Shown here: piece by piece, positions 29,579 through 40,215 of the stretch | How the letters are laid out: every line of letters starts with the position of its first letter | Numbering within the stretch: the first letter of the stretch is position 1 | Assembly (NCBI GenBank): GCA_039105265.1 | Contig: JAPFFF010000012.1 | Span: 4,154,001-4,218,000 of the forward strand | Length of the DNA: 64,000 nt | Source: Tritrichomonas musculus | Taxonomy: Eukaryota > Parabasalia > Tritrichomonadida > Tritrichomonadidae | Direction: 5' to 3' | Made by a program: the position numbers and the translations under genes | The notes under the pieces: generated by a model | The model's database searches: none | The model's input: the letters and a program-made list of their open reading frames with translations, nothing else | Told to the model about the DNA's origin: nothing

Positions 29579-29984
29579 GGATATGGATGAAAAAAAAAAA
29601 TCGAAATGCGATTTTTATTCGATTTTTTTATGTTACTATATTATAACATATATTGTTTTTAATTTAATATTATTTATGTAAATTATTAATAGAAGAATTT
29701 ATATATATATATATTTTTTTTTACTTTTTGTATGACTGACAAATAAAATGCTTGAAAAAGTGGAGTAATTGTATGAAACGATCAATTATTGAATAATGCT
29801 TTAATTGTTTGTTTTAATATTATCTTTATTTTTAGTATATATAAATTTTATTAACTTTGTTTTTTAAATTTAATAATAGATGTAAAATGTTTTTTTCTCA
29901 TATTTATTTGTCTTATTTTTGTCTTATCATTTAAGTTTTTTAAGTTTTTTAGGATAATACAAATTTTCACTTTTATTTTAATTT
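29579..29984. other. Intergenic spacer
   Basis: 405 bp of AT-rich DNA with an A9 run just after the giant gene's stop, a (TA)n stretch near 29700 and homopolymer runs. No gene is seen. It ends in the initiator element of the LRR/DENN gene. Confidence 0.5.
29967..29971 (+). promoter_or_regulatory. Initiator (Inr) candidate TCACT
   Basis: TCA+1CT fits the trichomonad initiator TCA(+1)Y(T/A). The predicted +1 A at 29969 lies 16 bases before ATG 29985, within the usual 5-20-nt leader length of this group. Confidence 0.5.
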
Positions 29985-32900
29985 ATGGAGTATTATATAG
30001 TTTTTATCAGTGAAGATGTGAATGAAAGTATGTCGTTTGCTGAAGATGCTATATCTTTTCTTCGAGAAACTCAAAATCAGCAAAATGCAAATGGTCAATT
30101 TCAAATATTAGCCTCTAACAATCCTTCTGAGTATTATATCAAAAATTCTGATAAAAAAGTAAAAGCAATTGCTATAGATTTAAGACAAGTTAATTTTTTC
30201 GAAGATATATTATCCAATGCCCAAATTATCGTAATATCGCTCAATATCACAAAAGAAAGGCCACTTAACTTTTCTGGTGAAGAATATTCATTTTTTAAAA
30301 AAGAATTCGATAATAACATCTCGCAACGAATTCTAATCGGAAATATTCCAGAAAAAGATTCCAACAACGAAATAAATCCAATGATTAATGAATACAAAAC
30401 AGTTCTACAATGTAATGATTACTACGAAAAGCAAACAATCAATTCCACAACCAATAATCAAATAATCAAGCCCACGAACAATAATCAAACATCCAAGTCC
30501 GAAACCAATAATCAAACAACCAAGTCCAAAACCAATAATCAAACAACCAATTCCGAAATCAATAATCAAATTATATCGATACCATCAATTTTACTCAATC
30601 ACTTCCAAAGCCAAATAACTGCCTGGGAAACCAACAACGATGACAGCAAATATGTAAAAGTTCAACTCCTGAATTCCCTTGTTCTTCTCCTCTCAAAATC
30701 GTCATTTACAGCGCAAGTAATTGAATCGAAAAATGCTGAAGGCGACGTTATCGTTCCCACTTTTCTGACGCACGATTTGAAGCGTTACACAATCACGAGC
30801 ATTGGTGAGAATGCCTTTTATGACAACCAGAAGATAAAGTCGCTTTCATTCGACCCTGATTCGTGTGTGCAAACGATCGGCAATTTTGCATTTCAAGACT
30901 CGTCAATTTCGAGCCTCTCAATTCCAGCCAGCCTCGTCGAAATGGGCGGCGAATGGTGCCATAAAGTTGCGCATTTAACTGAGATAAGTGTTGATGAGCG
31001 AAACCCTCATTTCAAGTTTGATAAGGAAAACGGACTTTTGATTAAAAATGATAAAGAAATTGCCTTTTGTGTTCGTGATAAAAAAGGCTTAGTTCACATT
31101 CCTAAGAACATCGGAAGGATCAATCGTTGGTCGTTCTACAAGTGTAACCAACTTATGTCATTTATTAATGATTCTAATTCTTTGAATTTTATTGATTCTT
31201 ACGCCTTCTCCGAATGCTCGAAGCTCCTTAATTTCAGCATAAATAAAGTTGGCAAATTGACACTTAATAGCTACTCTTTTGCTTCATCAAAGAGTCTCAC
31301 GTCGTTCGCCATTGATTGCAATTCGCTAGAAATAAAAGAGCACTGTTTTGATGGCTGCTCTTCTATTTCTGGTGTCAACTTAACTCATGTTAAAAACTTG
31401 AAAATTAAAAAGTTGTCTTTCCTTGGATGTAACAAAATTGGCATCTTCTCTGCTTTAGATTTGAATTCTCTTGCAATCGAGAATGACAGCTTCTATTATG
31501 TGACTGAACTGAAACAGTTAGCGTTCCGTTCTAATAAATTCCAAATTAGTCCTTTTGCTTTTAACGGATGCAACAAAATTGACAGTATCATTGTCAAGAG
31601 TCCAAACACTATTGCACTCCCTCAAAATCCCAATATTAAAACTGAAAACTTGAAAAGTATTAATTTGGAGTCTAAATTAGACATTGTCTTGGATAATTCA
31701 TTCATTTATGATCAAATGAATTTGGAATCAATTAAACTTCGAGCTCGGAAAAATTTGATTTTTTCAAATTCGCCATTCAAAGTTCATAAACTTCTTTCAT
31801 CTGTTTATATTGAATGTGGTTGCGATATTGATATTTCATCTGATACATTTGATGAGTGTTCGCCTTTGTCGAATTTTACGATTGCTAAGTCTAAGTCATT
31901 GACTATTCATGAGAATTCATTCTGTGATTTTCCATCGCTTAAAGAAGTCAATCTTCATGGCCAAAATGTTACAATTGAAAACGATTGTTTCAAGAACTGT
32001 CCGTCACTTGAATCATTCAGTGTCAGTGGATCAAGAAAAGTTGAAGTTGGAAGCAATCAATTTGAAAACTGTCTGAATCTTAAAACTATTCTGGTTTCAG
32101 TATCACATGTTAGAAGTGATTGCATTTTACAACTTGCTGATTTCTGCTTTAAACATGCAACTAATTTAAGCAAAATTAAGTTCGTTGGTGGTTCAATAAA
32201 CATCAAAAAAGACCTCTTTGTTAACGCTCAAGCAACGCCAAATCCATTGATACTAGCAAAAGGGAAGCAAGATAAATGTCATCTTACTGAGCTTTCTATT
32301 GAAAATGCAATCGATGTCACTATTGATTCTGGTATTTTAAACAATTGTCAGGAATTGAAGAAGCTTTGTGTTAGTTGTAAGAAATTGGCAATTGATGATA
32401 ATTGCTTCAATAACAACCCAGAATTGGAGGAAGTTTCCTTTGCTGTCCACAATTTAAGTATTAAAAGCAAATGCTTCAATAACTGTCCATCACTTGTTCT
32501 TAAAGATATAAATGCTGATTCGGTTAGCTTTGATTCGAATGACTTTTGTGAATGTCAAAGTTTGCCAAAAGTTAAGATCATATCCAAATCTATGATTGTA
32601 TTTGGCAACAATTGTTTTAAAGAAAATAAGGAGCTTCAAAAAGTCAAATTATTTGCTAGTGAAATCACTCTTGGTGACCAATCATTCGGTCATTGTTCTT
32701 CATTGAGAAAGGTTGATTTTGGCATGTACTTTGCAAGAATTCTTAACTTATTTACTTTCAGTCAGACGTCAAAACCGGCATTTATTGATAAAATATTTAT
32801 TGGTAATGAAGCATTCTGTAAATGTGCCGATTTGGAATGGTTGACCATTTATGCAAAAGAATCTGTCGATTTACAAAATCGTGTTTTCTATAATTTGAAA

Positions 32901-34079
32901 AAATTGGAAAGAATTGAAATCAAAATTGGATCAAACGATTTTAAATATGGTGACAAATGTTTCGTCGGTTGTCCAGGAGCATCCGACCTCTTAAGTAATC
33001 CTTTATCTTTTGCAAACATTGATTTTTCTGCCATTTCTATATCCAATGAGGATTTTAAGAGTGAATTTGAGTCGTGCAGGAATCTTCGACAAAATGGCCA
33101 CATACAAAAGCATTATTCCCGTTTTAATTCGTTCTTTGTTTTAGGAGTAGAAAAAGACAAGAATGAAGCATCAATCATTTCGATGTTTCCTTCTCGTCCT
33201 GTGACGTTTGAAGACTTCAAAATCGATCTAATTCCAAAGTATTGTTATCCGAAAGGTCTGAATGTGATTGACAACAATGTCAATGATAGCATTTTGAATG
33301 GTTTTGTCTTCTTCTTTGAGAATCATTATGGCATTGTCCTTCACATTGCAATACCTGACAATTCGAACAGTTTTGTCGGTGATAAATACGATAGGAAATA
33401 TCCGTTCTCACTTTGTTTGATTTCCAACAAATCTGACATTTCATGTCATTTCACGTTTTTGAGTAATCTTGTCGACTTGATTGTTGGAAAAGCAACTTTG
33501 CCACAACAAGAAGTTGATATTCCAATTGAGCTTCAAAACAGAGAGAATGAAAATTGTTATCAGTCATTAATGATTGATGACGAATGTGAATTCATCGCTG
33601 TTTCAAATCATGTTGAACCACCAAGTTTCCTTCTTCCTGAACTCATTAAATATTACGTTGCGAAAGCTCCACCAAGAGTTTCCAGATCGAATAACTTTTT
33701 GTATCCGACTTTGCAGACGTTTTTGTCTTGTTTTTCGCCAGAAGAAATTGTCACTTTGTTTCTTTTTATGATGTGTGAATTCAAGATCATTTTCGTGTCG
33801 AATGACGAAACAAAAGTTTCGTTCTGTCTGCTTGCGTTAGTTAACATTCTGAAAAGCATGAGAACACAAGTTACAGTGTTGCCAATTGTGCCCAATTATG
33901 AAGAATTCGTTGATGAAATTGAAAAATCTAAATGTTGCATTTTGGGCTTCACTGGCGTCTGCAATAATTTTGAAGTTCTCGTTAACATTGACCATTATAA
34001 TAAAATCATGGTCAATCCTTCTGTCCAAGTTCCTCGTTTTTCTTATGGTTCAAAAATGAGTAAAAAGATCTCTTGCTAA
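29985..34079 (+). CDS. BspA-like LRR protein with DENN (uDENN-cDENN) domains, ended by an in-frame TAA
   Basis: 1,364 residues. Residues about 145-200 hold a short tandem Asn/Thr repeat (TNNQTTKSK). About 255-1015 are diverged BspA/LRR_5-type repeats with CxSLxxVxI-like units. About 1045-1110 match an upstream DENN module (FFVLGVEKD ... PKYCYPKGLN). About 1225-1345 match the central DENN domain (LSCFSPEEIVTLFLFMMCE, KIIFVSN, TVLPIVPNYEEFVDEI, CCILGFTGV). DENN proteins are typically exchange factors for Rab GTPases. The frame stops at TAA 34077-34079 just after the cDENN end, but the same frame stays open beyond it (see next entry). Either this is a truncated product or the gene is disabled. 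Confidence 0.85.
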   Translation: MEYYIVFISEDVNESMSFAEDAISFLRETQNQQNANGQFQILASNNPSEYYIKNSDKKVKAIAIDLRQVNFFEDILSNAQIIVISLNITKERPLNFSGEEYSFFKKEFDNNISQRILIGNIPEKDSNNEINPMINEYKTVLQCNDYYEKQTINSTTNNQIIKPTNNNQTSKSETNNQTTKSKTNNQTTNSEINNQIISIPSILLNHFQSQITAWETNNDDSKYVKVQLLNSLVLLLSKSSFTAQVIESKNAEGDVIVPTFLTHDLKRYTITSIGENAFYDNQKIKSLSFDPDSCVQTIGNFAFQDSSISSLSIPASLVEMGGEWCHKVAHLTEISVDERNPHFKFDKENGLLIKNDKEIAFCVRDKKGLVHIPKNIGRINRWSFYKCNQLMSFINDSNSLNFIDSYAFSECSKLLNFSINKVGKLTLNSYSFASSKSLTSFAIDCNSLEIKEHCFDGCSSISGVNLTHVKNLKIKKLSFLGCNKIGIFSALDLNSLAIENDSFYYVTELKQLAFRSNKFQISPFAFNGCNKIDSIIVKSPNTIALPQNPNIKTENLKSINLESKLDIVLDNSFIYDQMNLESIKLRARKNLIFSNSPFKVHKLLSSVYIECGCDIDISSDTFDECSPLSNFTIAKSKSLTIHENSFCDFPSLKEVNLHGQNVTIENDCFKNCPSLESFSVSGSRKVEVGSNQFENCLNLKTILVSVSHVRSDCILQLADFCFKHATNLSKIKFVGGSINIKKDLFVNAQATPNPLILAKGKQDKCHLTELSIENAIDVTIDSGILNNCQELKKLCVSCKKLAIDDNCFNNNPELEEVSFAVHNLSIKSKCFNNCPSLVLKDINADSVSFDSNDFCECQSLPKVKIISKSMIVFGNNCFKENKELQKVKLFASEITLGDQSFGHCSSLRKVDFGMYFARILNLFTFSQTSKPAFIDKIFIGNEAFCKCADLEWLTIYAKESVDLQNRVFYNLKKLERIEIKIGSNDFKYGDKCFVGCPGASDLLSNPLSFANIDFSAISISNEDFKSEFESCRNLRQNGHIQKHYSRFNSFFVLGVEKDKNEASIISMFPSRPVTFEDFKIDLIPKYCYPKGLNVIDNNVNDSILNGFVFFFENHYGIVLHIAIPDNSNSFVGDKYDRKYPFSLCLISNKSDISCHFTFLSNLVDLIVGKATLPQQEVDIPIELQNRENENCYQSLMIDDECEFIAVSNHVEPPSFLLPELIKYYVAKAPPRVSRSNNFLYPTLQTFLSCFSPEEIVTLFLFMMCEFKIIFVSNDETKVSFCLLALVNILKSMRTQVTVLPIVPNYEEFVDEIEKSKCCILGFTGVCNNFEVLVNIDHYNKIMVNPSVQVPRFSYGSKMSKKISC

Positions 34080-34568
34080 ATTGAAAAATATAGAAATGTT
34101 ATAAAAGTGCCTGCAATGAATTCTCCTGAACATGGCACGTTCATGGACAGTGTTGATAGATTCATTTATCCTGACTGTTTCAAGTTCTTCAATCAAACAA
34201 ATTTCATTTTGAATCCAGTTTTTATAAACGAATTCATCAATGTGTTTGAAAAGCCGTTCATTGAGTCTTTGGGTAATTTCATTAGCACATTCTTCGAGAT
34301 TGAAACTGACGTGTCGCAGCCCGTAACTGTCTTTAATCAGGATTTGTTCTTGAGTTCAATTGAAGACGAATATTGTGACTTCATTCAACGTGTTACTCAT
34401 TCGAAGATGTTCCTTGAGTTCAAGAAGAAATTGATCAAAAAGTTCGGAAATAATCTAAATCCAACTACAATTCAGTTCTTGAGGAACAGGTTGTCAATCA
34501 TCAGGGTAACCGAAAATATTAAAAAACAAAGAAGAATGTCTCATTCATGCGTAAAAAATGAAAGTTGA
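34080..34568 (+). pseudogene. In-frame continuation of the DENN gene beyond a single TAA (dDENN-like part)
   Basis: Directly after TAA 34077-34079 the same frame reads on for 162 codons (IEKYRNVIKVPAMNSPEH ...) without another stop until 34566-34568. The content (FINVFEKPFIESLGNFIS ... FIQRVTHSKMFLEFKKKL) suits a downstream-DENN region: alternating helices ending in a 'THSKMFLEF' type motif seen at the C-terminus of DENN modules. A separate gene is less likely because the first ATG follows at once and the domain would lack its partner. Options are a nonsense mutation, stop-codon readthrough, or a pair of indels near the A-rich stretch at 34050-34090. Confidence 0.6.
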
Positions 34569-35524
34569 TTTTTATTTTCATATTATATAAAAAGTTAATT
34601 ATTTAAAAATGCTTTTTCTTGTTTATTCTTTATTGGCATCGATTTGAAACATATTGCCAATGAATAACAATATGATGATAGAAATCTGAGTATAATAATT
34701 TGAGAATGCAAATTTTAAAAAATATTACTTTTTATGTATACAAAATAATTGTACAGGATGAGAGAAATTGTGCATGTTATGATGAATATTTATTAATATT
34801 AATAAAGCTCAAGATTTGTTTTAAAATATGTGGATATATGGTTTATATTTATGTTTATATATGAATTAATCATCTTTTAAACTAGCAAATAAAAAGATAT
34901 ATGATTAAATTTATTAAATACTAGGAAAATAACATCTACTTTCACATATAATATTTAACATTTATTTTTATTTGACTTTAATTATAATTATTGTATTACA
35001 AGCAAAGTTATATTTGGATAATTATGTTTCAAAATAATACGTTTATTATTTAATCAGCACAAAATAATACGTTTTAAAAAAATAAATATTGAATATTTCA
35101 ATTTATTTCAGAGCATTATTTTAAAAAAAATAAAATGCATTTATCAGTTAACATATGAAACATAACCTTTTTTTAGGATGATTATCATTTTCAACTTGAC
35201 CAAATTTCTAATGATAATTATTATTAACAAATCGATCTTAATATTGATAGTTATTAACTAATATTTTGAATAGCTATGATGCCAGCAAATGAAGACAGAA
35301 AAGCATGGAACATTGATTTTAAAAAAATTAAGATGAAAAAATAGTTGCATATTTTCTAAAATTGAACTTTTGCATATTAAATTATGTAATTCCCAACAAA
35401 TTAACGAAATAAACGCAAAATTAAAAATTCAGAAATGATTTAACTTTTTGAATAGTTAATTCTTTTGTTTTCAACGAATCCGAATAATTTGTTATCAAAG
35501 GAAATTCCAAATTATTTGGAGAGA
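34569..35524. other. Intergenic AT-rich region, nothing recognised
   Basis: About 950 bp of AT-rich sequence with short homopolymers and repeated AAAATAATACGTTT near 35030-35070. No coding frame or RNA gene is supported. Confidence 0.5.
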
Positions 35525-36736
35525 ATGAGACTTATTCACAAAAATTTTCTCGATTTTATTAACACAGAAAATGATAATGAAGAAACTTTTGGAAATTTCA
35601 TCAATATAATCACAAACTACAAAATTCAAGAAAATCGCTATGAACTTAAAGAAATTCTCCGTTTAACTTTAAACATAGCAAATTACCATTTTAGATCGCC
35701 AAATTTCATAAGCAAAATTGAACGAATTATTCTTTTTTTCAAAGAAAAAATCAAACAAACCTTTTCAAATTTTGAAATCTTTCAAATATTCAAAGATAAC
35801 AAACGAATTCTATTATTTCTTTTCGAACAAAACATCATTAAGCCAGATAAATCAATTGTTGGCGTCATATTAAGTGAAAAATATCAAAAGGCCAAATATC
35901 CTCTCTATTTTTTCAATGAAATTTCAGAACTAATTGAAAACGATACCAAACAAGAAAATGAAAAATTAATAACTGATGATTTAGAAGAATTTAAACGAAA
36001 AAGGAAAATCGGGGAGAACGATTCCTGCATCAGCAAATTGATTCGAAATGATTCGATTGATGAATTCATATCACATGTCAATCAAAATTGTATTTCATTA
36101 TCGTCCATGATTGAGTCATCGATTTATGAGACGAATTCATATCTTCTTAAGAAACAAGCAAGTCTAATTGAGTATGCTGCATTCTTTGGATCAGCTCAGA
36201 TTTTCAGATACTTGTTCTTCAATGGCGCCAAGTTTTGTCCTTCGTTGTGGTCGTTTGCGATCCACGGCGACAATCCCGAATTGATTTCTGTTATTGAAGA
36301 GAACAATATCCAATTGAATGAGAATCTGTGTATTGAAAATATTGACTTCTGCAAGAAGTGTCTGATTGAGGCGATCAAATGTCATCACATTGAAATTGCC
36401 GATTACATTTTGAAGAACTACATTGAATGCTTGGATGAATGTGATTTCGTCTTTCATTCGCAGAGTTTGAAGTATTATAACTTTCTTTACTCCCCTGATA
36501 AGTTGGATAATAGTTATGCTTTCTACTACCTGTGCAAGTATGATTATTTTACACTCGTCAGTCTACTTTTGCAATCAAAAAGCATAAATGTAAATGAAAA
36601 AATCATTCCAATTTTAATTTTCAAATCAAGTTCAAATTTTTTTGTTTTGTTTATGAAATTTAAAAAAAAAAAAATTGGTTCTAATTCAGTTTATAAACAT
36701 ATTATTTTTAATAATGTTCTAAATCATTCATTTTAA
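35525..36736 (+). pseudogene. Ankyrin-repeat protein, 5' open piece (DUF3447-like)
   Basis: About 403 codons from ATG 35525; the frame upstream has only TTG. The first 200 residues are a helical region with Phe/Ile-rich segments like the N-terminus of trichomonad ankyrin proteins. From about residue 190 come ankyrin-like units (IEYAAFFGSAQIFRYLFFNGA, SFAIHGDNPELISVIEENN). The frame then enters an AT-rich stretch (PILIFKSSSNFFVLFMKF...) and stops at 36734-36736. The next ankyrin unit resumes in another frame at about 36790, and a third piece follows at 37124. The gene therefore appears interrupted. It could be a pseudogene, or the pieces could be joined by an RNA-level process not visible here. 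Confidence 0.65.
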
Positions 36737-36780
36737 TGGAGAAATTTCAAAAAATTACTTTTTTTAATGAAATTTTATAA

Positions 36781-36942
36781 TTTTTTATTAATGAAATCAC
36801 ACCATTGTACGTTTCTGTCAAGAAAGGGAATTTGGATGTTGTTAGAGCTTTATTAAAAAATCCAGATATAGATATAAATATACCATCTATTTCAACTCAT
36901 AAAGTTTTTTTAATATCATTCAAAAACGATTTTTATTTCTAG
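36781..36942 (+). pseudogene. Isolated ankyrin-repeat fragment between AT-rich inserts
   Basis: Frame 1 is open over 36781-36939 with TAG at 36940. It encodes one clean ankyrin repeat: EITPLYVSVKKGNLDVVR, then ALLKNPDIDIN. Both flanks are AT-rich, low-complexity sequence with repeated AATGAAATTT-like phrases. It lies between two pieces of the same apparent gene but in a shifted frame. Confidence 0.75.
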
Positions 36943-37123
36943 TTTCGTTTCAAAAGTAATTTTCATCAAATTTCAAATTGCATTTTAAATTCAATTTTAA
37001 ATTAAAAAAAGATTAATGGCATTTCAAAAAATCATTATGTTTAATTATATTTTGAATTATTAATTTAATAACATTCTAAAAATTATAATTTGATTCATTA
37101 CGTTTTAATATTTAATGTTTTAA

Positions 37124-38551
37124 TTACGTTTTAAAAAAAATAATTTTTTTAATGAAATTCAAAAAAAATTTTTTATTTATAAAACGTCATTGCATTTAGC
37201 TCTAGAGAAAGGATACAATGAAATCTATCAACTTTTATTACATCATGAAGGAATGAGGATTGGAGCAGCTGTTTTTCATAATTGTCTCTCTTTAAAGGAA
37301 TTCACAATCCCTTCAACAATTACCTCGATTGGGCAGAGCGCTTTTGAAGGATGCTCAAACATGACACAAATCACAATTCCAACGTCAGTTACTTCCGTTG
37401 GCAAGTATTCATTCAGTGCATGTTCATCATTATCGCACATTACAATTCCTCCTTCAGTGACTACATTTGGTGAGAGTGCATTCAGAGGCTGTTCGTCACT
37501 TGTTGAGATTGAATTTCCATCTTCGTTAACGAGGATTGAATTTGATTTATTCAGTTACTGTTCGAAGCTGAAAAAAGTTGTCATTCCAAGTTCTGTCACT
37601 TCGATTGGAAGGTTTGTCTTTTATCAATGCACGGAGCTTGAAGAGATAAATATTCCAAGCTCAGTGGAATCCATTGGTAAATACACGTTCAGTTTTTGTT
37701 CGTCTCTCAAAAAGTTGGTCATTCCGCCGTCAATTAAGGTGATTGAAGATCACACTTTTTCCAACTGTCTTTCATTAGAAGAGATCGTTATTCCTTCATC
37801 AGTCACATCTATTGGTTCTTATGCCTTCCAGCAATGTAAAAGTCTTAGTCACATTTCAATACCATTGTCGGTTAAAACGATAGAAATCAATTGTTTTGAA
37901 AAATGTTCAAAATTGAAAGAAATTTCAATCCCTTCTTCAATGTCTTCTATTTTGAATGGTCTCTTCAGCGGTTGCTCATCACTGACTAAAATAGAAATTC
38001 CATCGTCTGTAGTATCGATTGGATCGTATGCATTCAAAGAATGTTCTTCACTAACCGAAATAACCGTCCCATTATCTGTCAAATCTATCGGTGAGTTTGC
38101 ATTCATGAGTTGCTTAAAATTGAAAGAAATTTCAATTCCTTCTTCTGTCACATTATTAGAGAGTGGCGCATTTTGTAGATGCAAATCATTAGAAAAAGTG
38201 ACAATTCCTTCATCAATCAATTCAATTAAAAATAAAACGTTTTTCGGTTGCTCATCGTTGGTCAATGTTTGCATTCCTTCTTCCGTGATTTCAATTGGAA
38301 AGTTTGCATTCTTTGAATGCAAATCGTTGAAGCAAATCACAATTCCTTCATCAGTAGAAATAATCGGAGAGAAAGCTTTCATGAACTGTTCTTCACTTGA
38401 CAATATTTCTGTTCCTTCGTCCGTTATTTCAATTGGAAATGATGCATTTTCAAATTGTTCGTCTCTCAAAAAAGTGACAATTTCATCGTCGTTAAAACAA
38501 TTGGCAAATTTGGTCTTCAAAGAGTACAGTGGCATATTGGAGATTACCTAA
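37124..38551 (+). pseudogene. Ankyrin end plus BspA-like LRR array, 3' open piece
   Basis: The frame is open from 37124. It begins in low-complexity Lys/Asn/Phe-rich sequence, then gives a last ankyrin unit (TSLHLALEKGYNEIYQLLLH), then about eighteen 23-residue BspA/LRR_5 repeats (SSVTSIGSYAFQQCKSLS, IPSSVVSIGSYAFKECSS and so on) to the stop at 38549. No ATG precedes the ankyrin unit; the first ATG is internal near 37218, so this piece is unlikely to be an independent gene. LRR_5 arrays occur on trichomonad surface and intracellular proteins. There is no signal peptide or transmembrane segment. If the gene were intact it would be an ankyrin-LRR fusion of roughly 900 residues. Confidence 0.75.
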
Positions 38552-38687
38552 GTGTGTTTTGATGATGCTTTCAAGAAGTTTGTTAATTAGAATTTTACCG
38601 AAGTGGCTTCATGAAATTAATTTTTTTTTTTTTTTTCTAGCATAATGTAGAAGTGATGTTATTGTTTTCTTGATGATGTTTTTATGT

Positions 38688-39981
38688 TTAAGGGTGTACT
38701 TGATAATTCTGAAGAAAAAATTCAATGAGCTTTCTCAAAAGCAACAATTATTAATTTTAAAAATATAAATTTTATTTTAAATACAATACAATAAATAAAT
38801 AAATATAATAGTAATTATTTTTATATTTAGATCTCAAAAAAAAACTGATTTTCAAAAAAATTATTAAGAAAATCTCTTTAAAAAAAGATTATATAACTTA
38901 TTTTTAAATATATATAAATTTATTTTCATTTATTAATTTATATTTAAATATATATTTAATATTTTTCTAATATTTCATGAGATACAAAAAGAAATAATAA
39001 TATAAAACTTTTTATGATATTTATTTTATTATCAGAATTATATAACTTTTTGTGAAAGACATTATGATTTTATATCATACATAAACCTTCTTATTAATAA
39101 TATTATTTGCATTTATTATTCATTTTTCTGTGTTTATATAAATTTTATATTATATAAATGTTAATATTAAATTATTTTTGGAAATATTTACTGTAATATT
39201 AATTCTTTTAAAATTAAAAAAAATATATTTAATTTTTTTTTATGTTAAAAACTTTATTAGGAAAAATATTATCAAATGATTTTTAAGAATATATTTATAT
39301 ATTTATATTATAGATATTTAAATAGAATAATATTATATAAATAAATTATAGAAAGATAGATATAATCTTATTATAATAAAAAAAATAATTTATGAAAAAG
39401 TTTAAAAATATTTTTTCTATTTGAGAATATTTGAAAGATCAATTCAATATATAATTTTTGGTTTTTTTAATTTTGATAATATTTATTGATGCATATAATA
39501 TTTAACATGTAACAATATTTAAATAATATATAGTTATAAATAAAATAATAAATAGAGATAAATATATAAAAATAAATGTTTACTGAATAAAATAAATTTA
39601 AATTAATTTTATCTATTATTAAAAATTGTTCATATATTTCAAATTTTTCTGAAATAATTATTTTATTCAATTTTTTTGTGAAATTATTTCCTTCCTGTAA
39701 AAATGAAATAAATAACATAAAACTAAGACCAAAATTATAAAAAAAATATTTCAATCATAAAAATATTTAATTTCTAAACTATCTAAACTTTTTCCGAAAG
39801 AGCAACCATTGAATTTATTTTCTACAATAACGTATTAAATTGGATATTCGTCTTGATCGTTTAGGAGAAAAAATGTGCAAATTGACCTAAACTTTTTCCG
39901 AAAAAGCCACCATTGAATTTATTTTCTATAAGATTTTTGTATTTTGAAAGGTTTATATATTTTACAGCAGTACACCCTTAA
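38688..39981. mobile_element. TTAA-bounded inverted-repeat element A (about 1.29 kb)
   Basis: TTAAGGGTGTACT at 38688-38700 is the exact reverse complement of 39969-39981. The right subterminal part, AAACTTTTTCCGA followed by CCATTGAATTT and TTTTCTATAAG (about 39888-39940), is clearly related to the same part of the element at 59576-59913. A second internal copy of AAACTTTTTCCGA sits at about 39785. Inside are only AT-rich stretches without a credible ORF, so it is non-autonomous. TTAA at both ends could be a target-site duplication or part of the repeat, since TTAA is its own reverse complement. Confidence 0.65.
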
Positions 39982-40215
39982 TAATAAAATTTTTGTTTAA
40001 AAATAGTGATGTTAAAAATTGAGAACTTTATTTTTATAAAAATTTTGTATTATAAATGATTTTTTAAAAAATAGAAATAATATATTAAAATATGTTGAAA
40101 TTGGGATAGAAAAAAAATCTTTTTTTTGCCAAAAAAAATGACAGCCTTATCAAATTTTGAATTACTATAAAAATTTGATGGAGAAATGGTTATATATTAA
40201 AGAATATAGATTATC

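Noticed and set aside
34107-34568. Separate small gene starting at GTG 34107
   Set aside because: Its frame is the same as the preceding DENN gene and is open from directly after the single TAA, so it is better read as the broken-off tail.
36660-37180. Spliceosomal introns joining the ankyrin pieces
   Set aside because: No GTAYGT donor or ACTAACACACAG-type branch/acceptor was found at the piece boundaries.
39467-39754. 95-codon hydrophobic minus-strand frame inside element A
   Set aside because: Low-complexity Phe/Ile/Tyr/Asn translation of AT-rich DNA; no recognisable protein.
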